Part shown: in pieces, positions 36,421 through 44,820 of the stretch
Position numbering within the stretch: the first letter of the stretch is position 1
How the letters are laid out: each line of letters opens with the position of its first letter
Source: Lachnospiraceae bacterium
GTDB taxonomy: Bacteria; Bacillota; Clostridia; Lachnospirales; Lachnospiraceae
DNA: 64,000 nt
Direction: 5' to 3'
Assembly (NCBI GenBank): GCA_015057365.1
Contig: SVEN01000011.1
Coordinates: 1 to 64,000, forward strand
Translations under genes and position numbers: made by a program
The notes under the pieces: generated by a model
Told to the model about the DNA's origin: nothing
Database searches by the model: none
What the model saw: only the letters and a program-made list of their open reading frames with translations

Positions 36421-36448
36421 AGGCTGTCGCTTTGCGGCAGCCTTTTTG
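36421..36448 (+). terminator. Rho-independent terminator after the decarboxylase operon
   Basis: AGGCTGTCGC pairs with GCGGCAGCCT around TT(T), followed by a T run. The stem is nearly the same as the hairpin at 9177-9200. Confidence 0.85.
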
Positions 36449-36456
36449 TACATTAG

Positions 36457-36767
36457 GTACGAATTTCAATCACAGGACTTATAAGAAGACCACGAAACGT
36501 TTTCTTTGCAAAAGCATCCGCATCTGTGGGCTTCGGATGTAAGTCTTTCTAATTGCTTCGGGAAGTATATGTAATAGGCATGCAACCGGTCCTTACGCAC
36601 CATCCATGGTGCTAAGGACGCTCGCTTGGACATCCGTGTCCAAGCGTTGCAATGTATGAACGAAGCAATAAGAAAGTCTAAACATCCTACGCGATAAAGA
36701 TGCTCCTACTTTTGAAAGAGAACGTTTCTATGCTTTATAAAATGTTCCTGTGATTGAAATTCTGTAC
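36457..36767. mobile_element. 311-bp imperfect palindrome (MITE-like element or structured RNA)
   Basis: The ends are 17-bp perfect inverted repeats, GAATTTCAATCACAGGA (36461-36477) and its complement ending at 36762, flanked by GTAC on both sides (36457-36460 and 36764-36767). The two arms of about 100 bases pair almost throughout with small gaps, including blocks AAACGTT, GCATC, GGATGT and ATTGCTTCG. The centre holds two hairpins: 36589-36619 (GTCCTTA..TAAGGAC) and 36623-36646 (a perfect 10-bp stem), enclosed by GCAAC/GTTGC. No open reading frame of note is present. TA or GTAC flanks would suit a non-autonomous transposon; no matching transposase is in the window. Confidence 0.6.
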
Positions 36768-36924
36768 TCGAACAAGGGTGGCTGCAGAAAAGTGACAGCG
36801 CTCCTAAAGATTTAATTAGGCAGGATATGCCCGTTTTTGGGAGACGGGATAGTAGGAAGGTTATAACCTGACAGGTAACAGTCGATATAAAGAATGTTTG
36901 TTATTTGGAAAAGATGCGGAGGAG

Positions 36925-37056
36925 ATGCGTTCTTTGTTTAATAAATGCAAGAATACCGGGAATTTTCTGGAACTTTTAGAGTTGTATCGTACGGATGGAG
37001 CCGGCTCTTTGGCTCGACATCGGGAAAAACAGTTAAAAAGCGGCGGGATTGTTTAA
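36925..37056 (+). pseudogene. Possible 43-residue ORF or gene remnant
   Basis: The ATG at 36925 begins MRSLFNKCKNTGNFLELLEL and ends at TAA 37056. The same frame stays open upstream to a stop at 36853, giving the plausible continuation LFGKDAEE before the ATG, but without a good start. The ribosome-site-like GGAGGAG directly abuts the ATG, which is too close. The composition looks protein-like, so this could be the 3' remnant of a lost gene next to the palindromic element. No family is recognised. Confidence 0.25.
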
Positions 37057-37071
37057 GCGTGAGGGAACATT

Positions 37072-37100
37072 TAGATTTTGTAAGCTTTTGTCGATATAAT
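37072..37100 (+). promoter_or_regulatory. Promoter of the DUF6033 gene
   Basis: TAGATT (37072-37077), a 17-bp spacer and TATAAT (37095-37100). The overlapping TAGA-N14-GTCGATAT also resembles a motility sigma-28 promoter (TAAA-N15-GCCGATAT), but imperfectly. Confidence 0.45.
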
Positions 37101-37155
37101 GTTTTAGAGAGGTACGTAAACGGACTTACTTCACTGACTACAAGGAGGTAGTGTT

Positions 37156-37950
37156 ATGGGAATTGAATCGATACTCAGTAATATGCATATTGCGGGCAAT
37201 ACTTACAGTACGAAGGATGCAAAAGCAACAAAGAAAACGAAAGCGACCGATGGAATAAGTGTTGAGAAGGAGAATGAAGTCAGCAAAAAGTTTGATGTAA
37301 AGGGCAAGACTATCGGTCAGCCGAAGCTCAGCGAAAAGGCTGCGAAGTATTACGAGGAGTTAAAGTCCAAGTACAAAAACATGGATTTTATTCTGGTGAG
37401 CAAGGATATGAAGGAGATGGCGAAGGCCAATGCCGGCAGCTTTGCGAATCCTCAGAAGATGGTGGTTTTGATTGATGAGGAGAAGGTAGAACGGATGGCG
37501 GAGGATGAGAAGTTCCGCAAGCAGTACGAAGGCGTGATTGCATCCGCACAGAAACAGTTGCCGCAGTTAAAGCAGGCGCTTGGGCGGTTCTCCAATGTAA
37601 AGGGCTTCGGTGTGCAGGTAAAGGATAACGGAGTTACTTCTTTCTTTGCAGTGATGAGTAAGTCCTTTAACGACCAGGCAGCACGTCTGGAAAATCGGAG
37701 AGTAGAGAAAAAGGCCGAGAAGAAGGAAGCAGAGAAGAAAGCGGAGAAAAAGGAACGGCAAGAGCGATTAGAGGAAAAACGGGAAGAACACCGGCTTGAA
37801 ACCAAGGAAGCCGAAGAAGAGGTCTTTTCTGCGGATTCCATTGATGAATTGGTAAAAATGGTGGAGGATTTCAATTATTTGTTTGTGTCGGATACCACAA
37901 TGACCGAGGCTGAAAAGGGACTGGGAACAATCATTGATTTTAAAGGATAA
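37156..37950 (+). CDS. DUF6033 family protein
   Basis: A 264-residue protein resembling DUF6033, a Lachnospiraceae family of unknown function. The core (about 55-175) has the LSEKAAKYYEELKSKYKNMDFILVS-type beginning, a VVLIDEEKVERMA segment and a GVTSFFAVMSK ending. A highly charged Glu/Lys/Arg coiled-coil region (about 178-225) follows. No signal peptide is visible. AAGGAGG precedes the ATG. It is the first of a small run with two unknown genes and a GTPase. Confidence 0.75.
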   Translation: MGIESILSNMHIAGNTYSTKDAKATKKTKATDGISVEKENEVSKKFDVKGKTIGQPKLSEKAAKYYEELKSKYKNMDFILVSKDMKEMAKANAGSFANPQKMVVLIDEEKVERMAEDEKFRKQYEGVIASAQKQLPQLKQALGRFSNVKGFGVQVKDNGVTSFFAVMSKSFNDQAARLENRRVEKKAEKKEAEKKAEKKERQERLEEKREEHRLETKEAEEEVFSADSIDELVKMVEDFNYLFVSDTTMTEAEKGLGTIIDFKG

Positions 37951-38018
37951 GATTTTAAGGCCTTGCCTAGGTTCTGCAATTAAGAAAATGTAGAATAATA
38001 TGGTATATGAGCTACGGA

Positions 38019-38058
38019 GAGCGTCTGTTTTCAATGGAAGGATTGAGAACAGGCGCTT
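38019..38058 (+). terminator. Rho-independent terminator after the DUF6033 gene
   Basis: AGCGTCTGTTTTC pairs with GAGAACAGGCGCT around a loop of about 11 bases, followed by TTTTGATTTTT. It lies just upstream of the next gene and may be read through. Confidence 0.75.
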
Positions 38059-38103
38059 TTGATTTTTGAGCGGTGGGCGGAGCTTGGAAAGGAGCTATGG
38101 AAT

Positions 38104-38439
38104 ATGGAGATACCGACAATCAACGTGAATCTAAGTGATAATATAATACAGTATACGACCAATACAGCAGCATCTTGTGAGTATGACAAAAAACAGCGAA
38201 AGCTTCAAAAGCGACGGGAAGAAAAAGAACTGGAGGAACTCAGAAAGCAAAAGGAGCGTATGAAAGAAGCAATGGAAGCGTATGCGAAATACCGTCGGGA
38301 ATTAAGACAATATTATAATGAGCTGGGATATCAGAAGAAATTAGCGACTTCGATGGAAGGAATGGCAATGTTTGTTGACGTGAAGAAGCCTCCGGTAGTC
38401 AGTGACGCATATGAAATGATAATGATGTTGGGAATGTAA
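38104..38439 (+). CDS. Unknown small coiled-coil protein
   Basis: A 111-residue protein of no recognised family. A short polar N-terminus (MEIPTINVNLSDNIIQY) is followed by a charged coiled-coil segment (about 30-75, Lys/Glu/Arg-rich) and a hydrophobic C-terminus ending in MIMMLGM. The ATG at 38104 is nine bases after AAAGGAG, which rules out the longer frame from 38059. It follows the DUF6033 gene, which also has a charged coil, so the two may interact; this is inference. Confidence 0.65.
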   Translation: MEIPTINVNLSDNIIQYTTNTAASCEYDKKQRKLQKRREEKELEELRKQKERMKEAMEAYAKYRRELRQYYNELGYQKKLATSMEGMAMFVDVKKPPVVSDAYEMIMMLGM

Positions 38440-38442
38440 TAC

Positions 38443-38471
38443 TTGTGGAATTGCGGAACAAATGGTATAAT
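38443..38471 (+). promoter_or_regulatory. Sigma-A promoter for gene 38508
   Basis: TTGTGG (38443-38448), a 17-bp spacer and TATAAT (38466-38471), about 37 bases before the start codon. Confidence 0.6.
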
Positions 38472-38507
38472 CGGTATGTCTAATAAATACCACAGAGGAG
38501 AGCAGTT

Positions 38508-38978
38508 ATGTTAGAGGCTATTTTGAAAAAATTATTGACCAATTGGGCGCTTAAGCGAGCAGAGAAGAAGGACAAGAAGTTTATTGAAAATTATCAGCAG
38601 GAGGAGACGGAAGAAGGCGTAGTTTTTAAGGGCCGGGAGCTGAACTTCCTGGAGAATTTGGCGGCGGCGAAACGATTGGTCGGAAATATGTACGCTATGG
38701 TCAGTGCCTCTTATACGTTGTATTATGATACCTATATTTATTTGAATAATTACAAAAAAGAAGGCATGCGGATTTCTTATCAGCAGCTTCTGGATTGTAA
38801 GAGAAGCGGCAATTTTAAGTACAGAAAGGGCCGTGGGATTGTCACGTTAAAGTTAGAAGGAAAGAAGAAGTATTTGATGTATGTTTGCGGTTCCGATACG
38901 GATAGAGCAAAGGAACCGGAGATTACCGCACAGATTGCGGCATTTTTAAAGGAAAAGTGCGGCACGGATATTGTGTAG
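38508..38978 (+). CDS. Unknown cytoplasmic protein
   Basis: A 156-residue basic protein of no recognised family. An N-terminal helical region (about 1-30) is followed by a mixed alpha/beta domain. The segment GRGIVTLKLEGKKKYLMYVCGSD is beta-like, and the ending helix is EITAQIAAFLKEKCG. No signal peptide or membrane segment is seen. It has its own promoter and is followed 65 bases later by a GTPase gene that may share its transcript. Confidence 0.65.
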   Translation: MLEAILKKLLTNWALKRAEKKDKKFIENYQQEETEEGVVFKGRELNFLENLAAAKRLVGNMYAMVSASYTLYYDTYIYLNNYKKEGMRISYQQLLDCKRSGNFKYRKGRGIVTLKLEGKKKYLMYVCGSDTDRAKEPEITAQIAAFLKEKCGTDIV

Positions 38979-39043
38979 CATGAGAAGGTAGCGTTTGAGT
39001 ATCTGAGAAGAGTACTTACAATACGAAAGGATAAGGTGGTTTG

Positions 39044-40198
39044 ATGAGAGGAAATGTGTTGGTCATCGGAAATTCCGGCGTGGGTAAATCCACGCTTATC
39101 AATGCGGTGTTAGGGGAAGAACGTGCATTGACGGGGTATGGTATCAGCGGAACGACAAAGGATTTGGAAATTTATGAGAACGAAGATGTTCCGTTTCGCG
39201 TGATTGATACCATCGGGTTTGAACCGACGTTTTTAAAGGAGCGGAAAGCCATTCACGCGGTGCAGAGCTGGTCGAAGAATTGTGCCAAGGAAGGAATGGA
39301 GGACAATCAAATCAATGTGATTTGGTTCTGCGTGGACGGCACCTCCCGGAAACTGTTTCCGAAGGCGATTCAGAGCTTGGCAAGGGCAACGGATCTTTGG
39401 AAGAGTGTGCCGATCATTGTGGTGATTACTAAATCTTATTCCGTACCGGAACGTGCCGAAAATATTGAAATGGTGCAGAAGGCTTTTGCGTCCCAGAAGA
39501 AGTACGGGCGTAATCTCAAGAAGATTATTCCGGTGGTGGCGGCTACCTATGAATTAAACGAGACCGCCTTTGCGGCACCGGAGGGCATTACGGAGCTGAT
39601 TGATGCTACCAACGAACTGATGCCGGAGGGTGTGCAGGCAGGTTCCTATGATTTGGCAAATTACAAATTAGGAAGACGACGTCACCTGGCACAGGGGGTG
39701 GTAGGTGTTTCCACCACTTCTGCGGTTGTGGTGGGTGCAGTGCCGATTCCGGTGGCGGATGCGCTGATTTTATCGCCCCTTGAACTGGCAGAGGTCAATG
39801 CCATTGCCAGGATTTACGGCGTAAAGAATGATGAGAAATCAAAACAGCTGTTTAACTCTATTGTGGAAGTGGGAACGGTCAGTGCCGCTGCCAGAGCGTT
39901 GATCTCATCGCTAAAGAGTATTCCGGGGCTGAATATCGGCGCAAGCGTATTAAATGCAGTGATTGCAGGCAGTATTGTGGCAGCTTTGGGCGAAGGGACG
40001 ATTTATATATTCGAGCAGATTTATCTCGGAAAGAAGAGTTTCCAGGATATTGACTGGGTAAAGAAGGTGCTGGAGTCTAAACTGTCCACGGAGGTATTGG
40101 AGAAAGCAAAGAAGCTTCTCGGAACTGCAGACGGAGAACTGGATGCGAAGCAACTGGCAAAGAAGATTTTAGATGTATTGAAATCTTCAAAGAAATAG
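39044..40198 (+). CDS. GTPase with C-terminal DUF697-like domain
   Basis: A 384-residue protein. An Era/YcjX-like G domain (about 1-190) has the P-loop GNSGVGKST at about 9-17, the switch region TTKDLEIY, DTIGFEP (G3) and VITKSY (G4). A C-terminal region (about 205-330) rich in Ala/Ile/Val contains VPIPVADALILSPLELAEVNAIARIYG, resembling the DUF697 domain of stress GTPases that sits near membranes. The ATG at 39044 is preferred over an in-frame TTG at 39041. KtrB follows 11 bases later, so GTPase-ktrB-ktrA may form one unit. Confidence 0.8.
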   Translation: MRGNVLVIGNSGVGKSTLINAVLGEERALTGYGISGTTKDLEIYENEDVPFRVIDTIGFEPTFLKERKAIHAVQSWSKNCAKEGMEDNQINVIWFCVDGTSRKLFPKAIQSLARATDLWKSVPIIVVITKSYSVPERAENIEMVQKAFASQKKYGRNLKKIIPVVAATYELNETAFAAPEGITELIDATNELMPEGVQAGSYDLANYKLGRRRHLAQGVVGVSTTSAVVVGAVPIPVADALILSPLELAEVNAIARIYGVKNDEKSKQLFNSIVEVGTVSAAARALISSLKSIPGLNIGASVLNAVIAGSIVAALGEGTIYIFEQIYLGKKSFQDIDWVKKVLESKLSTEVLEKAKKLLGTADGELDAKQLAKKILDVLKSSKK

Positions 40199-40209
40199 AG
40201 GATTGAAGG

Positions 40210-41565
40210 ATGAAGAAAAAGGTTAATTTAACAACCACACAAATGATTTTGCTGAGCTTTTTGACAGCGATTCTGGTGGGGAGTTTATTACTTTGGTTAC
40301 CGTTTGCTTCCGCGACAGGAGAGTCGGTATCTTATATGGACGCGCTGTTTACGGCAACCACTTCCGTGTGCGTAACGGGCCTTGTGACAGTGCCGACGGC
40401 ATCTGCCTGGAGTGTATTCGGACAGATTGTGATATTGATTTTGATTCAAATCGGCGGATTGGGTATTATCACCATCGTGTCTGGCATTATGATCAGTTTA
40501 AATAAGCGGATGGGACTGGAAAACAGATTGCTTTTACAGGATGCATTTAATTTAAATTCCTTATCAGGGATTGTAAGGTTTATCAAAAAGGTGCTGATCG
40601 GGACCTTTGCGGTAGAGGGTGCCGGAGCATTACTGTACATGACGGTGTTTGTGCCGGAATTCGGGTTGCGTGGCATTTGGATTTCCGTGTTTAATGCAGT
40701 ATCCGCATTTTGCAATGCGGGCATGGATATTATCGGAGAGGACAGCTTGTGTGCTTATGCGGTGCATCCGATGATTAATTTTACAACGAGTATGCTGATC
40801 ATTCTCGGAGGTATCGGTTATATTGTCTGGTGGGATGTAATCCGTGTGGGAAAGAATTTCAGAAAGCAGAAGTTTAAATGTTTTTCTGGACTTACGCTGC
40901 ACAGTAAGATTGCACTGACCTCCACCGGTATTTTTCTTGCAGTGGGAGCGGTATTGTTTTTCTTATTTGAGTACAACAATCCGCAAACCATAGGGGAGTT
41001 TTCCTTGTCCGGGAAGTTTCAGGCAGCATTCTTTCAGTCGGTAACGACACGTACCGCGGGCTTTGCTACGATTCCCCAGCAAAATCTTACGGATGCATCA
41101 ACTATTGTTTCTTTGTTTTTGATGTTTGTGGGTGGTTCCCCGGTTGGCACCGCAGGCGGTGTAAAAACTGTGACGATAGCCATATTGGTGTTTTCGGCCT
41201 TTGCAACCATTCGGAATCGGGAGGATGTGGAACTTTTTCGACGGCGGATATCCAAACAGGCCATCGGAAAAGCGGTTGCAGTGGTCAGTATGTCGTTTTT
41301 AATTGCATTTACCGCTACGGTATTATTATCGGCAGTGTCCGGAGCACCGGCGCTGGATGTGATGTATGAAACCTTTAGTGCGACTGCTACGGTAGGGCTT
41401 TCCAGAAATCTGACTTCGACCTTGAGTTTGTTCGGGAAATTGATTATTATTGTGACCATGTATCTGGGCAGAGTCGGTCCGATTTCCATGGTGATTGCAT
41501 TTCATACAAAGAAAAAGAAACAAAATATTATTAAAAATCCGATGGAGGATATCAGTGTCGGATAA
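40210..41565 (+). CDS. ktrB: Potassium uptake channel subunit KtrB (TrkH family)
   Basis: Na+-dependent K+ uptake channel of the Trk/Ktr/HKT superfamily. The 451-residue membrane protein has the fourfold MPM repeats, with pore-loop glycines seen in the segments TSVCVTGL, CNAGMDI, TRTAGF and SATATVGLS. It works with the regulatory subunit encoded by the next gene (17 bases away). The basic tail KKKKQNI is typical. Confidence 0.94.
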   Translation: MKKKVNLTTTQMILLSFLTAILVGSLLLWLPFASATGESVSYMDALFTATTSVCVTGLVTVPTASAWSVFGQIVILILIQIGGLGIITIVSGIMISLNKRMGLENRLLLQDAFNLNSLSGIVRFIKKVLIGTFAVEGAGALLYMTVFVPEFGLRGIWISVFNAVSAFCNAGMDIIGEDSLCAYAVHPMINFTTSMLIILGGIGYIVWWDVIRVGKNFRKQKFKCFSGLTLHSKIALTSTGIFLAVGAVLFFLFEYNNPQTIGEFSLSGKFQAAFFQSVTTRTAGFATIPQQNLTDASTIVSLFLMFVGGSPVGTAGGVKTVTIAILVFSAFATIRNREDVELFRRRISKQAIGKAVAVVSMSFLIAFTATVLLSAVSGAPALDVMYETFSATATVGLSRNLTSTLSLFGKLIIIVTMYLGRVGPISMVIAFHTKKKKQNIIKNPMEDISVG

Positions 41566-41582
41566 GTGGGGAAAGGACGGAA

Positions 41583-42239
41583 ATGAGTATGAATTTGAAT
41601 AAAACCTATGCGGTATTCGGCCTGGGACGTTACGGGAAAGCAGTGGCAAGGGAATTGTCGGAGGACGGTGCCGAGGTACTGGCAGTAGATGTAAACGAAG
41701 ACGTGGTAAATGCGGCAAGCATGGAGATTCCGTATTGTAAATGTGCCGATGTGACCGACCCGGAGGTGATTAAGCAGCTGGGAATTGCAAATATGGATGT
41801 GGTGATTATTTCCATGGCCAGCGATTTGGAAGCAAGCGTCATGGCAACCATGCTTTGTAAGGAAGCCGGTGTAAAGACGGTAATTGCAAAATGCTCCAGT
41901 GAGATGAATTGTAAGATTTTAAAGAAGGTGGGAGCGGACCGGGTGGTGCTTCCGGAAAACGAATCCGGTATTCGTCTGGCAAAGAATCTTCTCAGCTCCG
42001 GATTTATGGATATTATCGAGCTTTCCAAGGATGTTTCCATGGTAGAGCTGGAGGTTAAACCGGAGTGGGTCGGTAAGACCTTAATCGAACTGAGCCTCAG
42101 AAAGAAATATTCCATCAATGTGGTGGCGGTTGTACAGGGAAAAGCGGTCAGTACCAATATCAACCCGGAGGAACCGTTACACCCGGAGATGAAGCTGATT
42201 GTCATCGGTAACACGGCAAAATTGAACAAATTAAAGTAA
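41583..42239 (+). CDS. ktrA: Ktr system regulatory subunit KtrA (RCK domain)
   Basis: Cytoplasmic ring-forming gating subunit of the K+ channel. The 218-residue protein has an RCK_N Rossmann domain with GLGRYG at about residues 13-18 and DVNEDVVNAA binding the nucleotide ribose, then an RCK_C (TrkA-C) domain (about 140-218). ATP, ADP or c-di-AMP binding is known in the family. The start could also be the ATG at 41589. Confidence 0.93.
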   Translation: MSMNLNKTYAVFGLGRYGKAVARELSEDGAEVLAVDVNEDVVNAASMEIPYCKCADVTDPEVIKQLGIANMDVVIISMASDLEASVMATMLCKEAGVKTVIAKCSSEMNCKILKKVGADRVVLPENESGIRLAKNLLSSGFMDIIELSKDVSMVELEVKPEWVGKTLIELSLRKKYSINVVAVVQGKAVSTNINPEEPLHPEMKLIVIGNTAKLNKLK

Positions 42240-42270
42240 GAATCAGTTTTGCGATTTAGGGGATGTGGTA

Positions 42271-42299
42271 TTGAAAACCACGTCCTCTTGTGCTATAAT
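42271..42299 (+). promoter_or_regulatory. Sigma-A promoter for the metallo-hydrolase gene
   Basis: TTGAAA (42271-42276), a 17-bp spacer and TATAAT (42294-42299). A GGATGTGGT/ACCACGTCC hairpin (about 42260-42286) overlaps the -35 box and may end the ktrAB transcript. Confidence 0.65.
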
Positions 42300-42332
42300 T
42301 ACGAATCATAATTTTGTAAAGAAGGCGACGAT

Positions 42333-43202
42333 ATGTTGGATATAATGGTTACGGATGTACGGAGCTTACCGGGAGACAGCGGATTTTTGCTGGATGATGG
42401 GAAAACCACGATTTTGTTTGATACCAGCTTTGCCTTTACCGGCTATCAAATGGCGGAGAAGGTAAAAGAGCTTTTAGGTGAACGTAAGCTGGATTATATA
42501 TTCCTCAGCCACTCTCATTATGATCACGTAGTCGGTGCTCCTTATGTGTCAAGGTATTACCCGGAGGCTACCGTGGTGGCGGGAGAGTACGCGGCAAAGA
42601 TTTTTGCAAAGCCGACGGCACGGGCCATTATGCGTGACCTTGACCATAAATACGCAGAAACCTGCGGTGTGACGGAATATGAGGACTTGATCGATGAACT
42701 GAAAGTAGATGTTACCGTAAACGACGGTGATACCGTGAAATGCGGAGACATGACCTTTACAGTAATAAGTCTTCCGGGACATACGAAGGATTCCATTGCG
42801 TTTTACTTACAGGAAAAGAAGCTTTTACTGGGTTCCGAGACCTTAGGAGTATATTTCGGAAACGATACTTATTTACCGTTCTTTCTTGTGGGGTATCAGA
42901 TGTCTCTGGATGCCTTTGCAAAGGTAAAGGTCATGGATATCGACTATATGCTTTTACCGCATTACGGAGTGGTAGACAAGGCGGAAACGCAGAGGTTCCT
43001 CAAAAATGCGGAATGGGTATTCCGGGATACGGCGGAAAAAATTGTGGAGCTTTATAAGGCCGGAGGTACGGTAGAAGACGGCATCGAGTATTACAAGGAG
43101 CGGTTCTATAAGGACAATGTAATCCCGACCTATCCGGTAAATGCGTTTAAGCTCAATACAAGTATTATGGTGGAACTGATAAAAAAAGAATTGGTGGATT
43201 AG
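42333..43202 (+). CDS. Metallo-beta-lactamase fold hydrolase
   Basis: A 289-residue cytoplasmic metallohydrolase. The metal-binding motif SHSHYDH (HxHxDH) lies at about residues 59-65, followed by LPGHTKDS and a C-terminal LLPHYG histidine. The substrate is not identifiable; relatives include glyoxalase II-like and lactonase-like enzymes. It has its own promoter. A gene of unknown function follows 71 bases later. Confidence 0.85.
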   Translation: MLDIMVTDVRSLPGDSGFLLDDGKTTILFDTSFAFTGYQMAEKVKELLGERKLDYIFLSHSHYDHVVGAPYVSRYYPEATVVAGEYAAKIFAKPTARAIMRDLDHKYAETCGVTEYEDLIDELKVDVTVNDGDTVKCGDMTFTVISLPGHTKDSIAFYLQEKKLLLGSETLGVYFGNDTYLPFFLVGYQMSLDAFAKVKVMDIDYMLLPHYGVVDKAETQRFLKNAEWVFRDTAEKIVELYKAGGTVEDGIEYYKERFYKDNVIPTYPVNAFKLNTSIMVELIKKELVD

Positions 43203-43273
43203 GAAAGTATTAGCGAAATGCTAAGGCACAAAAGAAAGTCAAAATCAGATTGCGTTAGGAGGAGATATATCGT

Positions 43274-44011
43274 ATGTTTAAAAACTTCTTAAAGGGTTTA
43301 AAGGATGTCTGTGACGATTTAATGGATAGCAATGTGGGCGAAGAGCTCAAAAAAGCCGGAAGAGAGTTAAAGGCTCAGCTTCTGCAGGAGGATGAATCAT
43401 CCGGGGCCACGCAGACAACATCAGGAGAATCATCGACAACAACGATAAATGCGACTACTGCAACGGTTTCCCGACCGGCAAACACAGAGACTGCTGCGGT
43501 ACTTGAAACATCGGATGACGAGTGCGCTCTGGCCGTTCCGGCAGAAGACGGTGAAAGAGGCGAATTTACCTGTCTGAACGAGAAGACCTATTCTTATCTT
43601 ATTCCGAAGGATCCTGGATTTGTAGATGAGGGAGATTGCGGAGCGGCTGAGATTCATCAGGCTTACGGGTTCGGCAGAGAAATCAATTATGAGCGTGATG
43701 CGGTGTTCTATTTCTCCATAGCGCCGGAGTTTGACTGCGAGATCAAGGAAAGTCGTGCGAAGGCGGCTTACAGCCGTTATGACAGTGCGCCGACCCGTTC
43801 CAAGCTTATGACGGTGGACCATCCGTTGTTTACCCATGCGTATTTATTTGAAACACCGAAGAAATATCGTATTACATATTTGAAGCAGCTTGGGGAGTAT
43901 GAACTGTTGGGCTGTGAATTGATTCTCAGAAAGAGCGGCGGCGATGATGCGTGGAAGGCAAAGATGATAGAAGAGTTTAAGCGTTTGGCGGGCAGTTGCC
44001 GGGAGGTATAA
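43274..44011 (+). CDS. Unknown protein with Ser/Thr-rich linker
   Basis: A 245-residue protein of no recognised family. An N-terminal amphipathic region (MFKNFLKGLKDVCDDLM) is followed by a Thr/Ser-rich linker (about 40-75) and a C-terminal domain (about 95-245) of mixed alpha/beta character. Its end is directly joined to the next gene: the TAA stop is followed at once by the ATG of the RNA methyltransferase, implying co-translation. AGGAGG precedes its start. Confidence 0.65.
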   Translation: MFKNFLKGLKDVCDDLMDSNVGEELKKAGRELKAQLLQEDESSGATQTTSGESSTTTINATTATVSRPANTETAAVLETSDDECALAVPAEDGERGEFTCLNEKTYSYLIPKDPGFVDEGDCGAAEIHQAYGFGREINYERDAVFYFSIAPEFDCEIKESRAKAAYSRYDSAPTRSKLMTVDHPLFTHAYLFETPKKYRITYLKQLGEYELLGCELILRKSGGDDAWKAKMIEEFKRLAGSCREV

Positions 44012-44734
44012 ATGGAACCGATTAAACCATACAAAAAGGGCGTGGACTATTCCTACACGTTAGGAGCATTTCCCACCATCGAACTGTTAAAATGTCGACC
44101 GGAGACGGTACGGGAGGTACTGGTGCATTCTACCTTCCCGGAGAAGGCGACCATTGACGAATTATGCAAAAAGCACAATATTCCGGTAACTATTGCGGAC
44201 AAGCAGATTGCAAGACTGTCCGATAAGGAGAACTGCTTTGTTATCGGTGTGTTTGATAAGTATGAAGAAGAATTAAAGGCGGATGCGCCCCATATTGTAC
44301 TGGTAAATCCCAGTAACATGGGCAATCTCGGCACGATTTTACGTACAGCGACAGCTATGGGAATCTATGATGTTTCCATTATTGCTCCGGGGGTGGATTC
44401 CTTTCATCCGAAGGCGGTACGTGCGTCTATGGGAGCGTTATTCCGCTTGCGTCATAAATATTACGAGGACTTTTCGGAGTATCGTGTGGCCTTCCCGGAC
44501 CATGAGGTGTTCTGCTTTATGTTAACAGGAGAGCGGCAACTGACCGTGTCCGACGTGCCGAAGCCGAAGCTTTTCTCCTTGGTATTCGGAAATGAAGCGA
44601 CAGGTCTTCCGGAGGAATTTTCCTCTTACGGACAGAGTATCATTATTCCGCAGACTCCGGATGTGGATTCCTTGAATCTGACCATTGCGGTGGGCATCGG
44701 AAGCTATATGTTCACACAGGGAATACAGAAGTAG
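44012..44734 (+). CDS. TrmH-family (SPOUT) RNA 2'-O-methyltransferase
   Basis: A 240-residue SAM-dependent RNA methyltransferase with the knotted SPOUT fold. A substrate-binding N-domain (about 1-90) is followed by SPOUT motifs: NPSNMGNLGTILRTATAMG, LVFGNEATGLPEE and IPQTPDVDSLNLTIAVGIG. The exact rRNA or tRNA target is unknown. It starts on the base after the preceding stop. Confidence 0.9.
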   Translation: MEPIKPYKKGVDYSYTLGAFPTIELLKCRPETVREVLVHSTFPEKATIDELCKKHNIPVTIADKQIARLSDKENCFVIGVFDKYEEELKADAPHIVLVNPSNMGNLGTILRTATAMGIYDVSIIAPGVDSFHPKAVRASMGALFRLRHKYYEDFSEYRVAFPDHEVFCFMLTGERQLTVSDVPKPKLFSLVFGNEATGLPEEFSSYGQSIIIPQTPDVDSLNLTIAVGIGSYMFTQGIQK

Positions 44735-44820
44735 GAAAGATGGATAGAGCCAAATGTTGACAATTCTTACGCGCATACTTATGCAAAGGAAAACGACTTG
44801 AATTACCGATTAAAATAATA

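Larger units (their letters stand above)
36768..37155 (+). other. Gene-free stretch between palindrome and DUF6033 gene
   Basis: The first part (36768-36870) holds several short stems: CCTAA/TTAGG, CCCGT/ACGGG and the perfect palindrome AGGTTATAACCT. A possible small reading frame (36925-37056) and a promoter (37072-37100) follow. No known riboswitch signature was recognised. Confidence 0.4.

Noticed and set aside
36768-36900. Possible riboswitch between the palindrome and the DUF6033 gene
   Set aside because: Several short stems exist, but none of the conserved motifs of SAM, TPP, glycine, c-di-GMP, c-di-AMP or fluoride riboswitches could be matched.
37072-37097. Sigma-28 flagellar promoter
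   Set aside because: The match to TAAA-N15-GCCGATAT is imperfect and a sigma-A reading with TATAAT fits as well; no flagellar genes are near.
37452-37874. Ser/Phe-rich 140-residue minus-strand frame
   Set aside because: It is the complement of the charged coiled coil of the DUF6033 gene.
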